Positions 11,100 through 22,640 of a stretch of DNA of 64,000 nt are shown here, in pieces. Position 1 is the stretch's first letter. Every line of letters begins with the position of its first letter. The DNA comes from Nectonema munidae (lineage: Eukaryota; Nematomorpha; Nectonematoida; Nectonematidae). The stretch is from contig JAUIRK010001049.1 in assembly GCA_030549495.1 (NCBI GenBank), forward strand, positions 496,001 through 560,000, read 5' to 3'. The notes under the pieces were generated by a model. It saw only the letters and a program-made list of their open reading frames with translations, ran no database searches and was not told the origin of the DNA. The translations under genes and the position numbers were made by a program.

Positions 11100-12960
11100 T
11101 AGGGCAGACAAAAATTGACCTAAAAACTTTTCAAATATTGACTTTATGGTAAAAAAAATTGACCTTTAGTTTATAACTTTTTTGTCTAGTCTTCAAAGAT
11201 ATATATAGGTATAATAAAGTTTTTTTTATAATTATTTAGAACTATTATAATAAAACATGAAATAGTTAATAATGTTATTTGGAGCAAAATTTCTGTCTTT
11301 AGCCAGAAGCTTTTTAAGGATTGAAAAAGATCTTTGGGCGGCACATGTTATTGCTTGACAGTTCTGAAGCAGTAGGTAAGTACCGGGTGAAATGTTTTCA
11401 TTTTTCATTTCCAAAACTTTAAAAGTCACTATTTTCAAGCCTTTTTTTTAAATAATTTTTGATTTTACAGTAAAGTGAATGGAATCAAAAATTTGCTTTG
11501 CATCCTTGATACTGAAAGACGAATATTAAATTTTTTGAATAATTTATGTTAAATTGTAATCATTTTGCTTACTTTTTATGAGTTGTTCATAAAGTGACGA
11601 ATTGTTAACACTTTTTTGAACCAGGACACCATCTTTCCTTTTGAAAGAATTGACAATTCTTTTGACTTCTGGTAATTTATCAGATTAATAGGAAGCCGCG
11701 TCTAGCCAATTCGCCCATCTTGTTATAATTGGTGTTGGAGGGAAACCAATCTCTATAAAGCAACTTTTTTATTTTTAATAGTTGCAAGTTGCAAGTTTCA
11801 TGTTACCAATGAGCTCATCTACTTCTTTATAGAAAGATTTAACTTTCATTGCACAATTGTGAATTAAATGTGCGAAGCATGTAATATGAAACAAATTAGA
11901 ATGCACAATTTTCAATATTCGGACAGCGGCTAAATTATATTTAGCAGCATCGGTTAAAAACAACAAAAAGTTCTTTTTTTTAACGTTAAACTCCCTTAAA
12001 ACATCATCAACAACACAAACAATTCTTTTAGAGTCAACATTCTCTTCAAATCGTAACAAGCCATGTTTTTTGTGGAATATCTATTGAACCAATCAGAACA
12101 TTCACAAACTCGCATCGCGAAGAGTGCTTTCATCGAGCATTAAAAAAACTTTTTTTTCTTTCAATTTATTTTTTATTTGATGAATCAAGTCTACGAAAAG
12201 ATCTGAAACAAGATTTCTTCTAGTGGAAATCGAGGGAATTGAGTATTCTAATTCTGAGAAAAGCATTTTGATTGAAGGATGTGAAAGCTTATGTAAAGGG
12301 ATGTTTGCTTCTAAAAAGCAACTTATCAAATTTTGAGAAAATTTCTTATCAGCTGGTTCTAAGTAGTTTTGAATTATACTTGTGCTAGATGAACTTGGTA
12401 AACCAAGCTGGTGCTTTTTCGACTTTCTCTGGTTTTCAATATAAAAGGTTTTTTCATGATTGACAATCACGTTGCAAATTTTGCAAGATAAATCTTTAGA
12501 TTTAGAAATTGTAAATTCATCAGTATCCCAATTTTAGTTGATTTACTTTTTGCAACTTTCGGCATGCTTTGAAGTAATTGATTATAATTGGGAGTTGTTG
12601 TTGTTTAAAACGTATGAGTAAATTCAAAGCTTTAAATCTAAAAATGATAAAACTACGTTTTTTAATATCATACTTAAACGAATTAGGCCAACAAAGTCAG
12701 ACATCCTATTAAAAGCAAACAAAATTTCTTCTTTTTTTCCCGTTAAAAGATATTTAAATAGTCAAAATATTTTGATTTTTAGTGATTCAGTTATTAAAAG
12801 TATTAAACAAAATCAAATATATATTTATAAAAAACTACTCTTTGAAAGAATTTAATGAAAATAAATAAATTTAAAAATTGAAATATATAACAAACTTGCT
12901 AAATATTAAGATTTGAAAATTTTAAAACATTTTTTTTTCAAATTGACTTTATTCGCCCTA
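11100..12960 (-). mobile_element. Inner hAT element with CGGBP1/DUF659-like transposase
   Basis: The termini are TAGGGC at 11100 and GCCCTA at 12960. The flanking 8-mers ATTATCAT (11092-11099) and ATTATTAT (12961-12968) differ at one base, as expected for an aged hAT target duplication. The element is 1861 bp long and carries a minus-strand transposase (listed separately). It interrupts the outer hAT, so it is the younger insertion. Confidence 0.7.
11232..12565 (-). pseudogene. hAT transposase with N-terminal zinc finger, broken
   Basis: From a possible ATG at 12565 the minus strand encodes, in order: a basic start (MPKVAKSKSTK); a C2H2/BED-like finger CKICNVIVNHEKTF...KKHQ, as in CGGBP1-type proteins; a helical region (12400-12240) ending KKVFLMLDEST, the DUF659-like DDE start with its first Asp; FLLFLTDAAKYNLAAVRILK then ITCFAHLIHNCAMKV, the second catalytic region with the C..H motif; and the dimerisation domain CAAQRSFSILKKLLAKDRNF at 11330. 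At least one frameshift lies just after the start, and stops or frame changes lie near 12100-12060 and 11775-11440. Domain order is complete, so it was once autonomous. The hAT superfamily call is secure; the subfamily is less so. Confidence 0.8.
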
Positions 12961-13161
12961 ATTATTATCATATGTAAAATAAATAAAAAGTAAATAACGT
13001 AATATTTCATTTAGAATTTATATCGTGGCTATTTTAGGCAATTTTGAACAAAATCATTTGTATTTTCGGAATCCCAAACATAAGTAATAAAAAAACAAAA
13101 GTATTTGTATTTTTATTTGTATCTTTTAGAAAATATGCATTTGATCCAACCCTAGTTATGA

Positions 13162-14143
13162 CGAAGCTTTTAAGACTGGGTGTAAGAATTACGAAATGAC
13201 ATTATCGCAATCATTATCCTTTTCATAAACATGAAGGGTGCGCAATTAGAGAAAAATGACTTCGATAAGTACATTCGTCCTTTTATTAGCAAACGATTTG
13301 CAAAAAGTAACATCTTCTTACTAAATCAATACGATCTCTGTTGCAACCATTAAGCCCGGCTTCGCCGTATAGCGCCTGAAGAGCCTTGTGGTTAAGATTC
13401 TGATGAAAATTATAGAAATATTAAAAAATGACTATCTTGTAAATGTCCAAATATCTATTTACGTCAATATTATAACGTTAAAAGTAAATTTGAAAAGATT
13501 TTCAACACAAATGTTAAAAATCAAGAATTAAACACCTTCTTAAAATTATAAACTTTTTCATTATGTATTTCAAACTTTGACGTTTTTTGAATAAATGAAA
13601 AATAAAATTGTTTTTTCTATAATGATTATATTTTTTAACATTTATTAGTTTGTGTATGCTAGTGAGTATATTGTTTCAATAAAGCAAGGTCTTGATTTCA
13701 ATCTGCTTAAAAACTCTTTGCTTATAATTTAACACAAGATTTGGGCAATAAAAAAGGATCAAGATGCCATACATATATAACTCGAGAACAAAATACACAA
13801 TAAAATTCTTGATGAAAATGAGAACGTTTTTTTTGCAATTTCGAAAGAAGTTTAGGCCATAAGGAGTGTGATCTCATAATTTCATTGAAAAAATATTGCA
13901 ACGAAGTGCATATAAAATGTTGTTTACAAATACATCACATATTCTCTTTCTATATTCTAGTTGTCCATATCTCAAACTTTTTTTAATGATTGAAACGAAT
14001 ACAATGAAAGATAAAATAAATTAGAAACTCATGTATAAAAAACTCATACTGTATATAGTTCTGATATACTATTATCTTGATGTAAGATAAAAAATATTTT
14101 TTTATAAAAAAATATTTTATCTTTGTTTTCTAAAATAAATTTA
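13162..14143. other. No gene seen
   Basis: AT-rich spacer. A short GC-richer patch near 13350-13400 (AAGCCCGGCTTCGCCG) is the only compositional change and matches no tRNA or other RNA that I could fold by eye. Confidence 0.4.
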
Positions 14144-14300
14144 GTGAAAGAAAGGAAAAAATAAGCTTTATTACAGTAAATACAAAAAAAATTCAATCCA
14201 TATTGAATATGGAATAATTTTCAATTATATGTGAAAGAAAGGAAAAAATAAGCTTTATTACAGTAAATACAAAAAAATTCAATCCATATTCATAAGTTAT
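14144..14300 (+). repeat. Tandem duplication of ~87 bp
   Basis: The block starting GTGAAAGAAAGGAAAAAA is present at about 14144 and again at about 14231, almost identical for ~65 bp through CAATCCATATT. This is a simple local duplication with no coding content. Confidence 0.85.
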
Positions 14301-14550
14301 ATACAGCAGCATTTTTATTTAATAAAAGGAAAGGGATTATTTTTCTGAAAATAAAACATTTAAAATAAAAATTTATACATAACTAAATTGAACTGAAGGG
14401 ATCACAAAATATAAGATAAAGTAGCCATATTTTATAGAGAACAAAAAGAGGATAATAATTGAAAAATATATATATATTTTTTTTATTAAAATCAAACCAA
14501 GTTTGTAGTGATAAAATTCACTTGAGTAACATAAAGTTAAAAAGTACAGA

Positions 14551-14565
14551 GAAAGAGTATATGTA
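14551..14565. repeat. Left 15-bp target duplication of the LINE
   Basis: GAAAGAGTATATGTA at 14551-14565 is repeated exactly at 16093-16107, bracketing the minus-strand LINE. Confidence 0.9.
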
Positions 14566-16092
14566 GGTAGGTAGGTAGGTATGGAGATTTCTAAGCACTT
14601 TCCAGCTGGAGCTGATATACTTGCAAGTCTGCTGGAATTTAGTCTTCAAAGTGTAAGTTTAGTCTTTGTGGGTCTTTCTGAAATAGAAAAGAAAATTTGG
14701 AAGATTTTAATGGCTGTAGACACTAGACTGTTTTGTAGAATACATGGTTAAGTGATGATAATGGTTAATTGTTATTGGATATTTGAGGGAGGAATGAGTG
14801 TTTGGTTTGCAGAGAGTATTGGTTTGATTGTAATTATGAGAAGAGAGAGATGTTTGATGAGTAATGGCTGTTGTAGAAGATCATGTAGAGAGGATGGAAT
14901 ATCTTTAAAAAAGTAGCGGCTTTTTTCAAGGAGTTGGTGTCGGTGAGAATGAAAAATTGGTCAATAAAGGAGAATGTGTATAGGGGTTTCAATGTACGGA
15001 CAGCTGAAAGGACAGAAAGGGTTTGAGTGAAGTTTGAATTTGAAGAAGTATGCATTACAAGGGCAATGGGATGAGAGCCAGCGAATGATGTTACGAAGGA
15101 GTGAGTGAAAGTGTTTGTTTAAAATGAGTTGTGATAATGGCATAGATGTCAGTAGTGATGTGATGGTTGAGTCAATAGATTGTTGCCACTGCAGTAGTGT
15201 AGAGTTAGTTATAGTGTTTGTAAATGTGGAGATGGGTAGAGAAAATAGGGGTAAGATCTGTGAATCGGAGATTTTTGATTTTGCAACGTAATCGACGAGG
15301 TAATTTTCGAAACAGCTGGAATGAGCTGGGCACCAGACGATTTTTAATTCAAAGTGATTAGATAGGTGAATAAGTTTGCTTGCTAAACTATAAGTTGAAT
15401 GTGAGATTTTGTTTTCAAGTTTTAGATCATTTATTAAATTTTGCGAGTCTGTGAAAAAAGTGATATATTTGAAGGAGGTAGAGAAGGAAGTTAGGTTATT
15501 AAGGAGAATGTTGCAGGATAGTAATACTGCGTGAATTTCTGTTTTGTGTGCAGTGATTTCTGGATCTAGGTTTGTATGCTGGATGAGGAATGATTTTTTG
15601 TGTTTTGTAGGAAGAATGCGCATGCAGCTGAAGAGCGGTGTTGTGATTTGGAACCGTCAGTGAAAATTGAAAGCAAACTGATAGTATTTGTTGTACGTTG
15701 GTGAGCTATAGAATTTAGGGCAAGATATCTATGGTGACAGATGTTAGTGGTGTAAGGAGGAGACGAATAAAGGTGGATGAGCTCAATTGGGTGATTTAAT
15801 GGTAGCACTTGATAAGATGTTTTGTTAGGAACAAACTGAATTAATAAGGAATTGTAGTACTGCAGTGATTGGGATGTTTGGGTTGTGTATAGGTTGGTGA
15901 AAGGATGTGGTGGGGGTGTAGAGCAGAATGTTATAAGGTAATTTTTAAGAAGCGTTTTCTTTAGATTAAGATGTAGGGGTAGCGTGTTAGTGAATAATTC
16001 AAGTTTTGTAGTTGGTGTAGTGTGATAGCCATTGGTGATAGAAAGGAGACACATGCGATGAATTTTGTTGAGATGAGTAAGGGATGACTGAT
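14566..16092 (-). mobile_element. 5'-truncated non-LTR retrotransposon with RNase H domain
   Basis: The minus-strand element ends in a (TACC)n tail, seen as GGTAGGTAGGTAGGTA just after the left target duplication. It is flanked by a perfect 15-bp duplication, so both boundaries are exact. The coding part (16054 to about 14961) spans the end of the reverse transcriptase thumb (LPLHLNLKKTLLKNY), a full RNase H domain (FTDGSK, the AHKTEIHAV glutamate, FFTDSQN, and a late Asp in LVDYVAKSK) and a C-terminal Cys/His tail ending TPIHILLYCP. One frameshift lies in the overlap near 15570-15620. The RT catalytic core is missing, so the insertion was dead on arrival. RNase H after RT points to the I/Nimb/Loa/R1 side of the LINE tree. 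Confidence 0.88.
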
Positions 16093-16107
16093 GAAAGAGT
16101 ATATGTA
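16093..16107. repeat. Right 15-bp target duplication of the LINE
   Basis: Exact copy of 14551-14565. Confidence 0.9.
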
Positions 16108-17303
16108 TATATATATTTGTATAATTGTGTTATAATATGAAAAAAATATATTAATGGATTTTTTCTTTGATGAATAGAAACATCACGTAAGTGGAAAAAA
16201 AGTTATTGTTTGAACAAGGGGAAACTTATAATTTTTCTTATGTTTTGTGGCAGCGAGTTAAACAGGACGAATGAGCAATCCATCTCACATATCAAGTGAG
16301 TATTTGTGGGCAGCGATACCATTATATCAAAACTCTATAAATGGGGATTCCGCTTGCTGAGATCCAGAGAGTTAGAAGCCTACGAGGCTGTCGTTCACAT
16401 ATTTGTCCATATCTTATTCATAGCTTTTAGATATCATATACACATGGGTACATAATATCGATTGTAATATATAGAATTTAATGACATTTGAAGAGCATGA
16501 TATTCTTTATAAGTAGGAGAGTTAGATGTCAATAAATTAAACTTTGAATTAGAAAAGCACTTATTATAAAGATTGTGTAAAAGAAGTTCAATATATTAGG
16601 TCAACAAAAGTCAACCTTTTATAGGTCAACTTTTTTAATAGTCCATTTTTTTAAGTAATCTACATTTAAAATTTAACAAGTTAACAAACAAAAAACAAGT
16701 ATTTAACAATTTTGGGATTGGCTTTTTATAATGAAAAGTTCACAAACGAAGTAAAAAATATATTTTTATAATTTTGACTCATTCATTCTCGCACATAAAT
16801 AATAATGTAATCTTCGAAACTTACAATGGAAATTTCCTTCGATTTATATAGAAATATCGAATTTGAAGATATTGTATGTGGTATAAATAAGGAACATATG
16901 AAAAATAGAATTATATTTATTCTCTAGCACTGGCAACCGACAAGAGAAAGATAAATTGCAGTTATTAAAAACTTTTTTTTTTAAAGATTGTGCGTTTTCA
17001 AACAAAAATACTTAAAAATATTACATTGTATCTTACAATAATAATAATTGAGAAAAGTAATTATAGAATAATTTATTAAGGTCAATTTTTGAAAGATATA
17101 TAGGTCAACTTTCGATGCCCCTATTTAAGCATATTATGCTCGTGTAGTGAAATAATTTCATCTTTCCCAATCCTTCTTTTGCTGCATTGTATGTGTTTAG
17201 ATTGAATGATATTTTATACATCAAAGCACTTTCTGTCTTTCTAGTTGAATATTTTTATTTTGTCTATAAACAATGACTGCTCTATACGTGTAGTGCACTT
17301 CAT
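16108..17303. other. No gene seen; GGTCAA-rich segment
   Basis: AT-rich spacer. Between about 16598 and 17130, GGTCAAC/GGTCAAT words occur near both ends (AGGTCAACAAAAGTCAACC at the left, AGGTCAACTTTCGATGCCCC at the right). This may be a decayed small DNA transposon, but the ends do not align well enough to call it. Confidence 0.35.
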
Positions 17304-17311
17304 GTCTATGC

Positions 17312-17536
17312 CAGCGTTTTTCTAACTGTGCGTTTCAACCCTTCAGTGAGTTGCGTGAAATATAAAATGGGTCGTGACAAAAAAGAAAGTAAATCAAGGG
17401 AGAGCAAAGTGAAGAAAATCTAAAAGTATTAATATTTTATTCATCAAATAAATAAAATAATGTGAAGATCATAAAAAATCGCTCTAACCTGTCGTTCTCG
17501 TTATGGGTCGCAGTAAAAAAAGTTTGAAAAATGCTG
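17312..17536. mobile_element. hAT-type MITE, 225 bp
   Basis: The left end CAGCGTTTTTCTAACTG and the right end CAAGTTTGAAAAATGCTG-like inverse (ending 17536) are imperfect inverted repeats of the CAGNG...TTTTTCTAA type common to hAT elements. The flanking 8-mers GTCTATGC (17304) and CTCTATGC (17537) differ at one base. There is no coding capacity. Confidence 0.7.
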
Positions 17537-17799
17537 CTCTATGCTTCCTACGCTGATCGAATATCTTTGAATATTTTTGAGATGTAACTCGTTATCAGCA
17601 AAAAAAGGATTAGTAAAGATGAAGTAATTTCACTACCCGCACGTATACTTATAAAGGATATCATATCATATTCTTCAAATGTTATTAAAATAAGTCCAAC
17701 GTTCGCATTCATAAGCGGATTCAGCAACAAATATTACCAGCTCACATATATAAACCATTCACTTCTCTTCTACTCAAGGAATATATTATTTATTTAATT

Positions 17800-19156
17800 T
17801 TTATATCTGTGAATTTCTGTAGCTAAATTTTATTTTTTCCTCTGAGGAACTGTGTACAACAACTCGTGGAGAAGATATTTTTAAAATTCTAGAAAGCTTT
17901 CTCCTCAAGCATGACATGAGTTGGAAAGACCTTGTTGGATTGTGTACAGATGGGGCTCCTTCTATGTTTCGTTTTATATCCGAATTTAAAGTCTTTGTAA
18001 AGAATGTTGTTCGCATGTCTCATTTACTCATTGCATGATTCATCTTTATGCCTTGGCAATGAAAACTCTTCCATTTGAACTTCAACAAGTGCTCGTGGTC
18101 GTTGTTAAGATTGTAAAACATATCCTAAAGACCTTTAAGAGTTTTTAAAATGATTTGTGAAGAAATGGGTGCTCTTTTTTCCTGTTCTTCTTTTTCACAC
18201 AGATATATGATGGCTTTGAGTGGTAAAGTTTTAAATAGAATATTACAACTTCGAGAACAAATAACAATAATGCTAGAAATACTTCAAAAGAAAATTATTT
18301 TTAAGAAAAAATAAAAGACGATTTTTTTATCTAAAATTGCTTACCTCCCTGATTCCTTCTCTGATATAAATTCTCTCAAAATTTTTCTTCAGTGAAATCT
18401 CCAAATGATGCACATAGTTCTTGACAATGTGGAAGCGTTCAAGTCTAAGTTAAAATTTTATCAAAAAGGAGGTTAGGATCGTGACATTATGTTTTTTCCT
18501 CAGATGACAACTATTTTAAATTCTACGCCAGGAACTGAATGCAGTTTTCGTGGTGAAATTTCATCTCAACATGTGATAGTGAATGAAGAAATTGAAACCT
18601 ACTTTCCAGGATTGAATGCCCCTTGTACTTACGTGTGAATTTACAAGCCCTTTTCAGTGAGCGAGAATACCATCAATGACATTAAATGACATCAATTTCT
18701 CTTAACAAGATTTTCCAAGATTTTGAGCAAAATAAAAAGGCGAATATCCTATTCTTTCAATGCGTGCACTGACTTTCCTTCGACCTATCGCAGCGAACTG
18801 GATTCTCTGTAAAGATGACTTTAAAAACACCTACACGTAATAAACTTGTAATTGATGCACAAATGAGGTGTTGTCTCTCAAGCATTGCTCCTCTTTTCAT
18901 AAACTTTTAGCCTGCAAAAAAGTACCAACCTTCCCATTGAGGTAGAGTAAATTTTGTATGATTTTTAATAGTTTTATGCAAATCGACTTTTTCAGTACTT
19001 GTAAATTTTATTTTTTGTATTATTTTCATTAAATTTAAAATATTTTATTTTATTTTTCTATTTTTATGCCAAACCATATAGAAATAGTTATGTGGGTAAT
19101 GGTTATTTATTTGAAAGTCTTGAGGGGTAATACGATTAAAAAAAAGGCAACCGCTG
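17800..19156 (+). mobile_element. Decayed hAT transposase (ZBED5/SCAND3-like)
   Basis: Plus-strand pieces read CTTTRGEDIFKILESF, HDMSWKDLVGLCTDGAPSM (17905-17966) and KVFVKNVV, then in shifted frames the CIIHRYALAMKTLP-like and VVKIVKHI-like helices. This is the ZBED5/SCAND3 catalytic region with its second-Asp motif CTDGAPSM. Frame shifts and stops are numerous through 18930. A right end GGCAACCGCTG (ending 19156) is the inverse of a CAGCGGTTGCC hAT terminus. The left end was not found. It shares its architecture with the much fresher element at 43488-46025 but is far more diverged. Confidence 0.7.
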
Positions 19157-19164
19157 ATCTAGAC

Positions 19165-19690
19165 TTTTTTGCGATGATTACTTTACTTCTATTTTACCCA
19201 AATATGCCAAAATATTTAGAAAAATGTCTTTAAAAGTGTTTTTTGCAAGTTATAAAAAAGATTATAACAAATTAAGGAGTAGTATTAAACTTGATAACTG
19301 TGATGTTCATAAGATAAAGCGTAGCAAAATACCCATTTTATCACTTGTGAAAGTTCCGATTTCATGGAAAGAAAAGAAGAATTTTTCACTCGCTTTTACT
19401 CCTGCATTGTTGCAAGAAAAATAAGAATGGCATAACTATCTTTTAAAAAAGAATTTAAACACAAACAGAGTATTAATAACACTTATGATGGCGAACACAA
19501 TAATTTCAAAAAAGTTTCAAAAGAAGAGGCGACAACTGGTTAACCTGAAAAAGAAATAAAAAGTCCAGGAGAACAAATAGTCAAAGATTTACACTTGCCC
19601 AATGAGAATGTTTATACACCTTGTTTATCTTGTCAAGTGAAGGCTCATTTAAATAAAAATGGAGAGGGCTAGATAATTAGGACTTTGAAC
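19165..19690 (+). other. Unassigned, possibly upstream part of the helicase element
   Basis: A 66-codon open frame at 19224-19424 is Lys/Ser-rich and matches nothing I know. Its position and strand, 270 bp ahead of the helicase remnant, make it a candidate N-terminal region of that element, but this is inference only. Confidence 0.25.
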
Positions 19691-21060
19691 CTTAAAACTC
19701 TTTGTATCAGGTTCAGCTGGCATGGGAAAACCGTATTTGATGAAGTGTATAATGCAATTTCCCTCGCTTTATTCCAAAAAATTATTTAACTCATGTCACA
19801 CCCTCCCCCAGCCCGGGGGCCCCAAGATTCTCTTGCCCAACCCTTCCCCCAATTTTTAAATTTTTTTTTTTTAAAAAAAAAAGGTTTCCCCCAAAAATTT
19901 TTTCCCAAAAACAGAATGAACTGCAAATTTATCAGACAGGCATGTGTGATGTTCACTTCATTATCATTGACGGGATAAGCATGGTTTCTAATGAAACCAT
20001 AAATTTTTATCCATATGAGATTATAAGTAATTTTTTGTTAGAGTAAGAATAAAAAATGGGTTGATAGTAAAAATATAGAATTGTTTGAAGATTTGATTTA
20101 ACTGCCTCGTGCAAAAGGCTCCTTTAGAGCATTATAAGTTTAACCGGTTCTCAGTTCAGAGTTGGATCCTTGGACCTATTTAGCTATAAAACCTTAACTA
20201 TAAACTAGCATCAAATAAACCAGGAAAGATACAAGTTTTAGAAACTGTCTACAGCGCTTAAGATTGGGATCGCCAACTTTTTCGGATATTGATTTATTCA
20301 ATTCAAGAAAAATAAATTTGAAAGGCGACAAGTAAAATATGATAGGTTCTCTTGCTACGTACTTTTTAAAGTTGGAAAAAGGTGGATAAAACTCTGTTTG
20401 TCTTTTGCCCAAAAGAAGTATGGTTAATCAATTCAATTCTATTATTTTGGAGATATTTCAAACTGGTACAATCAAAATAGAGGCTCAGATGAATTGGTTT
20501 ACAGCAGCCCTGAACTGAAAAAAAGAAAAAAAATTAAACTTACAAAAATTGATGAAAATGACCAAGCCAAACAAATCTAGAACATTCTTTGTAACTTGCA
20601 ATTCGCTAAATGCTCAAAAGGAACATAGATAAAAAAACGGGTTAATAGAGCAATGGGAAATGTTGCTTCATTCTTATTTGAGGCAAACAAAAAAGTTGAA
20701 AAAATATCTGTAAAGTTGAAGGACATTGATGAAGTTGTTGGTTTATCGAGAGAAAAACGCAAAATTTATATTTGTGAAAAGGCTCTTGTGTGCCGCGAAA
20801 AATTTCCGAGTACTGTTTCGTATGCTACTAAAATTTACAAGTCTCAAGAAATTCTAATAGCATTTTGATAGGTGGACAAGCCTACGTACCTCTGCCAGAT
20901 TTGCATCTGATTAATTTCAATTCTAAAAAACTTGAAGCTGCGCAAGGCCACTTGGAGAGTATATTCCCCTCGAAAGGATTGAGGTTACGAAGAAAAAATT
21001 AGAGAAACTATGAACAAAAGTGGTATAAATCGAGAAAACTTTTCGAATCTGGAAAAATAT
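19690..21060 (+). pseudogene. Pif1-like helicase remnant, probably from a Helitron
   Basis: The pieces appear in the right order for a Pif1/RecD2 helicase: Walker A FVSGSAGMGKPYL (19701-19740, with the usual Ser/Thr after Lys replaced by Pro); Walker B FIIIDGISMVS (19954-19986, against the family's IIDEISMV); a RLGSPTFSDIDLFNSR stretch near 20260-20310 (family LNRLRxGxxTxxDIxLL); MGNVASFLFEANKKVEKI from 20653 (family GTVxxI); REKFPSTVSYATKIYKSQ near 20805-20845 (the FPLxLAYAxTIHKSQG motif); and GGQAYVPLPDL near 20872-20905 (GQAYVALSR). Stops and frameshifts separate them. A low-complexity block at 19797-19915 lies between Walker A and B. The Rep/HUH domain was not seen, so the Helitron origin is inferred. 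A host Pif1 copy is the alternative. Confidence 0.65.
19797..19915. repeat. Homopolymer-rich block inside the helicase remnant
   Basis: Runs of C, G, T and A follow one another (CCCGGGGGCCCC, then long T and A runs). It breaks the distance between Walker A and B and resembles the block at 8170-8500. Confidence 0.6.
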
Positions 21061-21704
21061 ATGAACATATCAGTGATTTAGGGTTGGATACGGAAGAGAA
21101 ATAAAAATCCACTGATGATATGGAGCACTTATAAAAAAAAGAAGTCTAAACTTTGGAATTTTTATTTTGCGTTTTCATTATTTTAGATCCTTATATAACA
21201 AGTAATACTTTTTTGCTTATGTAGATGTCTTCTTCTTATTCCACATCTTCTTTATACTTAAAAGTATTTGATAAACAAAAATAAAAGAGTAACACCATCT
21301 ACTCCGATGTAAATACCTCCTCGATTCAATATCATCCTTTCATTTGCACATTTGAAAGTGAGAATGTAAAAAATGGAAATAAAAATGCCTTCTCAAATGT
21401 ATATTATTCCTTCCCTTCTTCAAACTTACACCATTTCTTTCTTATACACAACTGAGAAGTTTACACTGCCTTTAGATCCTGCAAAAATTAGCACAGACAA
21501 AATGCTCGTGAACCCAACCCAAAAAGAAATACACTCTTTCCAAAAGCCTCCTCACATGTAAGCCGCCAAAGTTATGTATATAATATATCATTCCCTTGAG
21601 GGATTATAAAAATATTTCAAAATTGAAAACCTAGTTTTATACACGTAAATAAATATAGTAAATATATTTTGATCAAGAAAAAACAACTACCTTCTATCTA
21701 GTTT

Positions 21705-21990
21705 GTGTTCTGTTTTCAAATTATTACATAATACACATGGAACCAGTGTGTTCAAAAAATGCAGAATTGTTCAAATAAAGATTATTTACCAAAACTATTC
21801 GTTTTATCTCAATATTTTCCAATTTTACTTCAAAATGGAAAATCCGTGTTCTGTTTTCAAATTATTACATAATACACATGGAACCAGTGTGTTCAAAAAT
21901 GCAGAATTGTTCAAATAAAAATTATTTTCCAAAACGATTCGTGCTATCTCAATATTTTTCAATCTACCTTCTACCTAATTGTGTATCCAG
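21705..21990 (+). repeat. Tandem duplication, 141-bp period
   Basis: GTGTTCTGTTTTCAAATTAT starts at 21705 and again at 21846. The two units are nearly identical through the following ~110 bp, and a partial third start (CTACCTTCTACCTA) is visible near 21965. Confidence 0.85.
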
Positions 21991-22640
21991 TCTATTTTTT
22001 ATTATCTTTCAGGTATTTATTTTACAAAACTATAAACATTTCGTTATTGATATGTGATTTCTTCATCGCACATTGTCGTTATAAATGTAACGAATACTAA
22101 AAACAACAAAGTGGTATTTTTAACTACTTAACCCATAAATAAAAATGCTTTTATTTGGCTTATCGTATGATACATTTCGTTGAAAAATGCGGAAGTTATA
22201 CACGTACGAGTTGATTAATAAAGTGCAATATGTGACTGATGAATGAAAAGGATAGAAAAATTAGTGAATGATGAGTTGTTAGAATCTTCAAGGAAAATAT
22301 GAGAACATTTATGAAAAGAAAGTATTTTAATGACACTATTCATATAATCCTAAATGAAAAAAATTTCAATAAATTTTATCCAGTAATTTTTAGGCTACGT
22401 GAGTGCGAAAGGTGGTGGTCCACAAAAATCACTATGACCAAAAATAAAATTACTGTAGCAAAAAATTTCCTCCAAAGGAAAAAATGAGTGTGCCATTCTA
22501 TTGGCGTATAGTCTGGACAGCATGATACATTTTATGGATGTCGCCACAAAATCCGTACTTATTTTCTCGGAATCTTAGTTTTACTAGGGGCCTTTGTACC
22601 AATAATAATTAATCATTCAAACAGTGTGCTTTTTTCTCTT
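21991..22640. other. No gene seen
   Basis: AT-rich spacer; short open frames here lack any recognisable motif. Confidence 0.35.

Larger units (their letters stand above)
10226..13153 (+). mobile_element. Outer hAT (Ac-like) element, split by a second hAT
   Basis: The ends are GAGGGTTGGATCA at 10226 and its inverse TGATCCAACCCT ending at 13153, with a near-matching 8-bp duplication (AGTTAATA at 10218, AGTTATGA at 13154). Plus-strand remnants at about 10860-11085 give SPLKYWQDKNAST and, frame-shifted, a SVFSKAGDI core, which is the hAT C-terminal dimerisation signature (PLxYW ... SERVFSKAGDI). The rest of its transposase is lost. Immediately after this remnant sits the inner element at 11100-12960. 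The outer copy is old, with many frame breaks. Confidence 0.65.

Noticed and set aside
16250-16400. GTGGCAGCGAGTTAAACAGG and a TATA-like TATAAATG nearby, resembling an LTR edge
   Set aside because: No repeat partner and no retroelement protein on either side.
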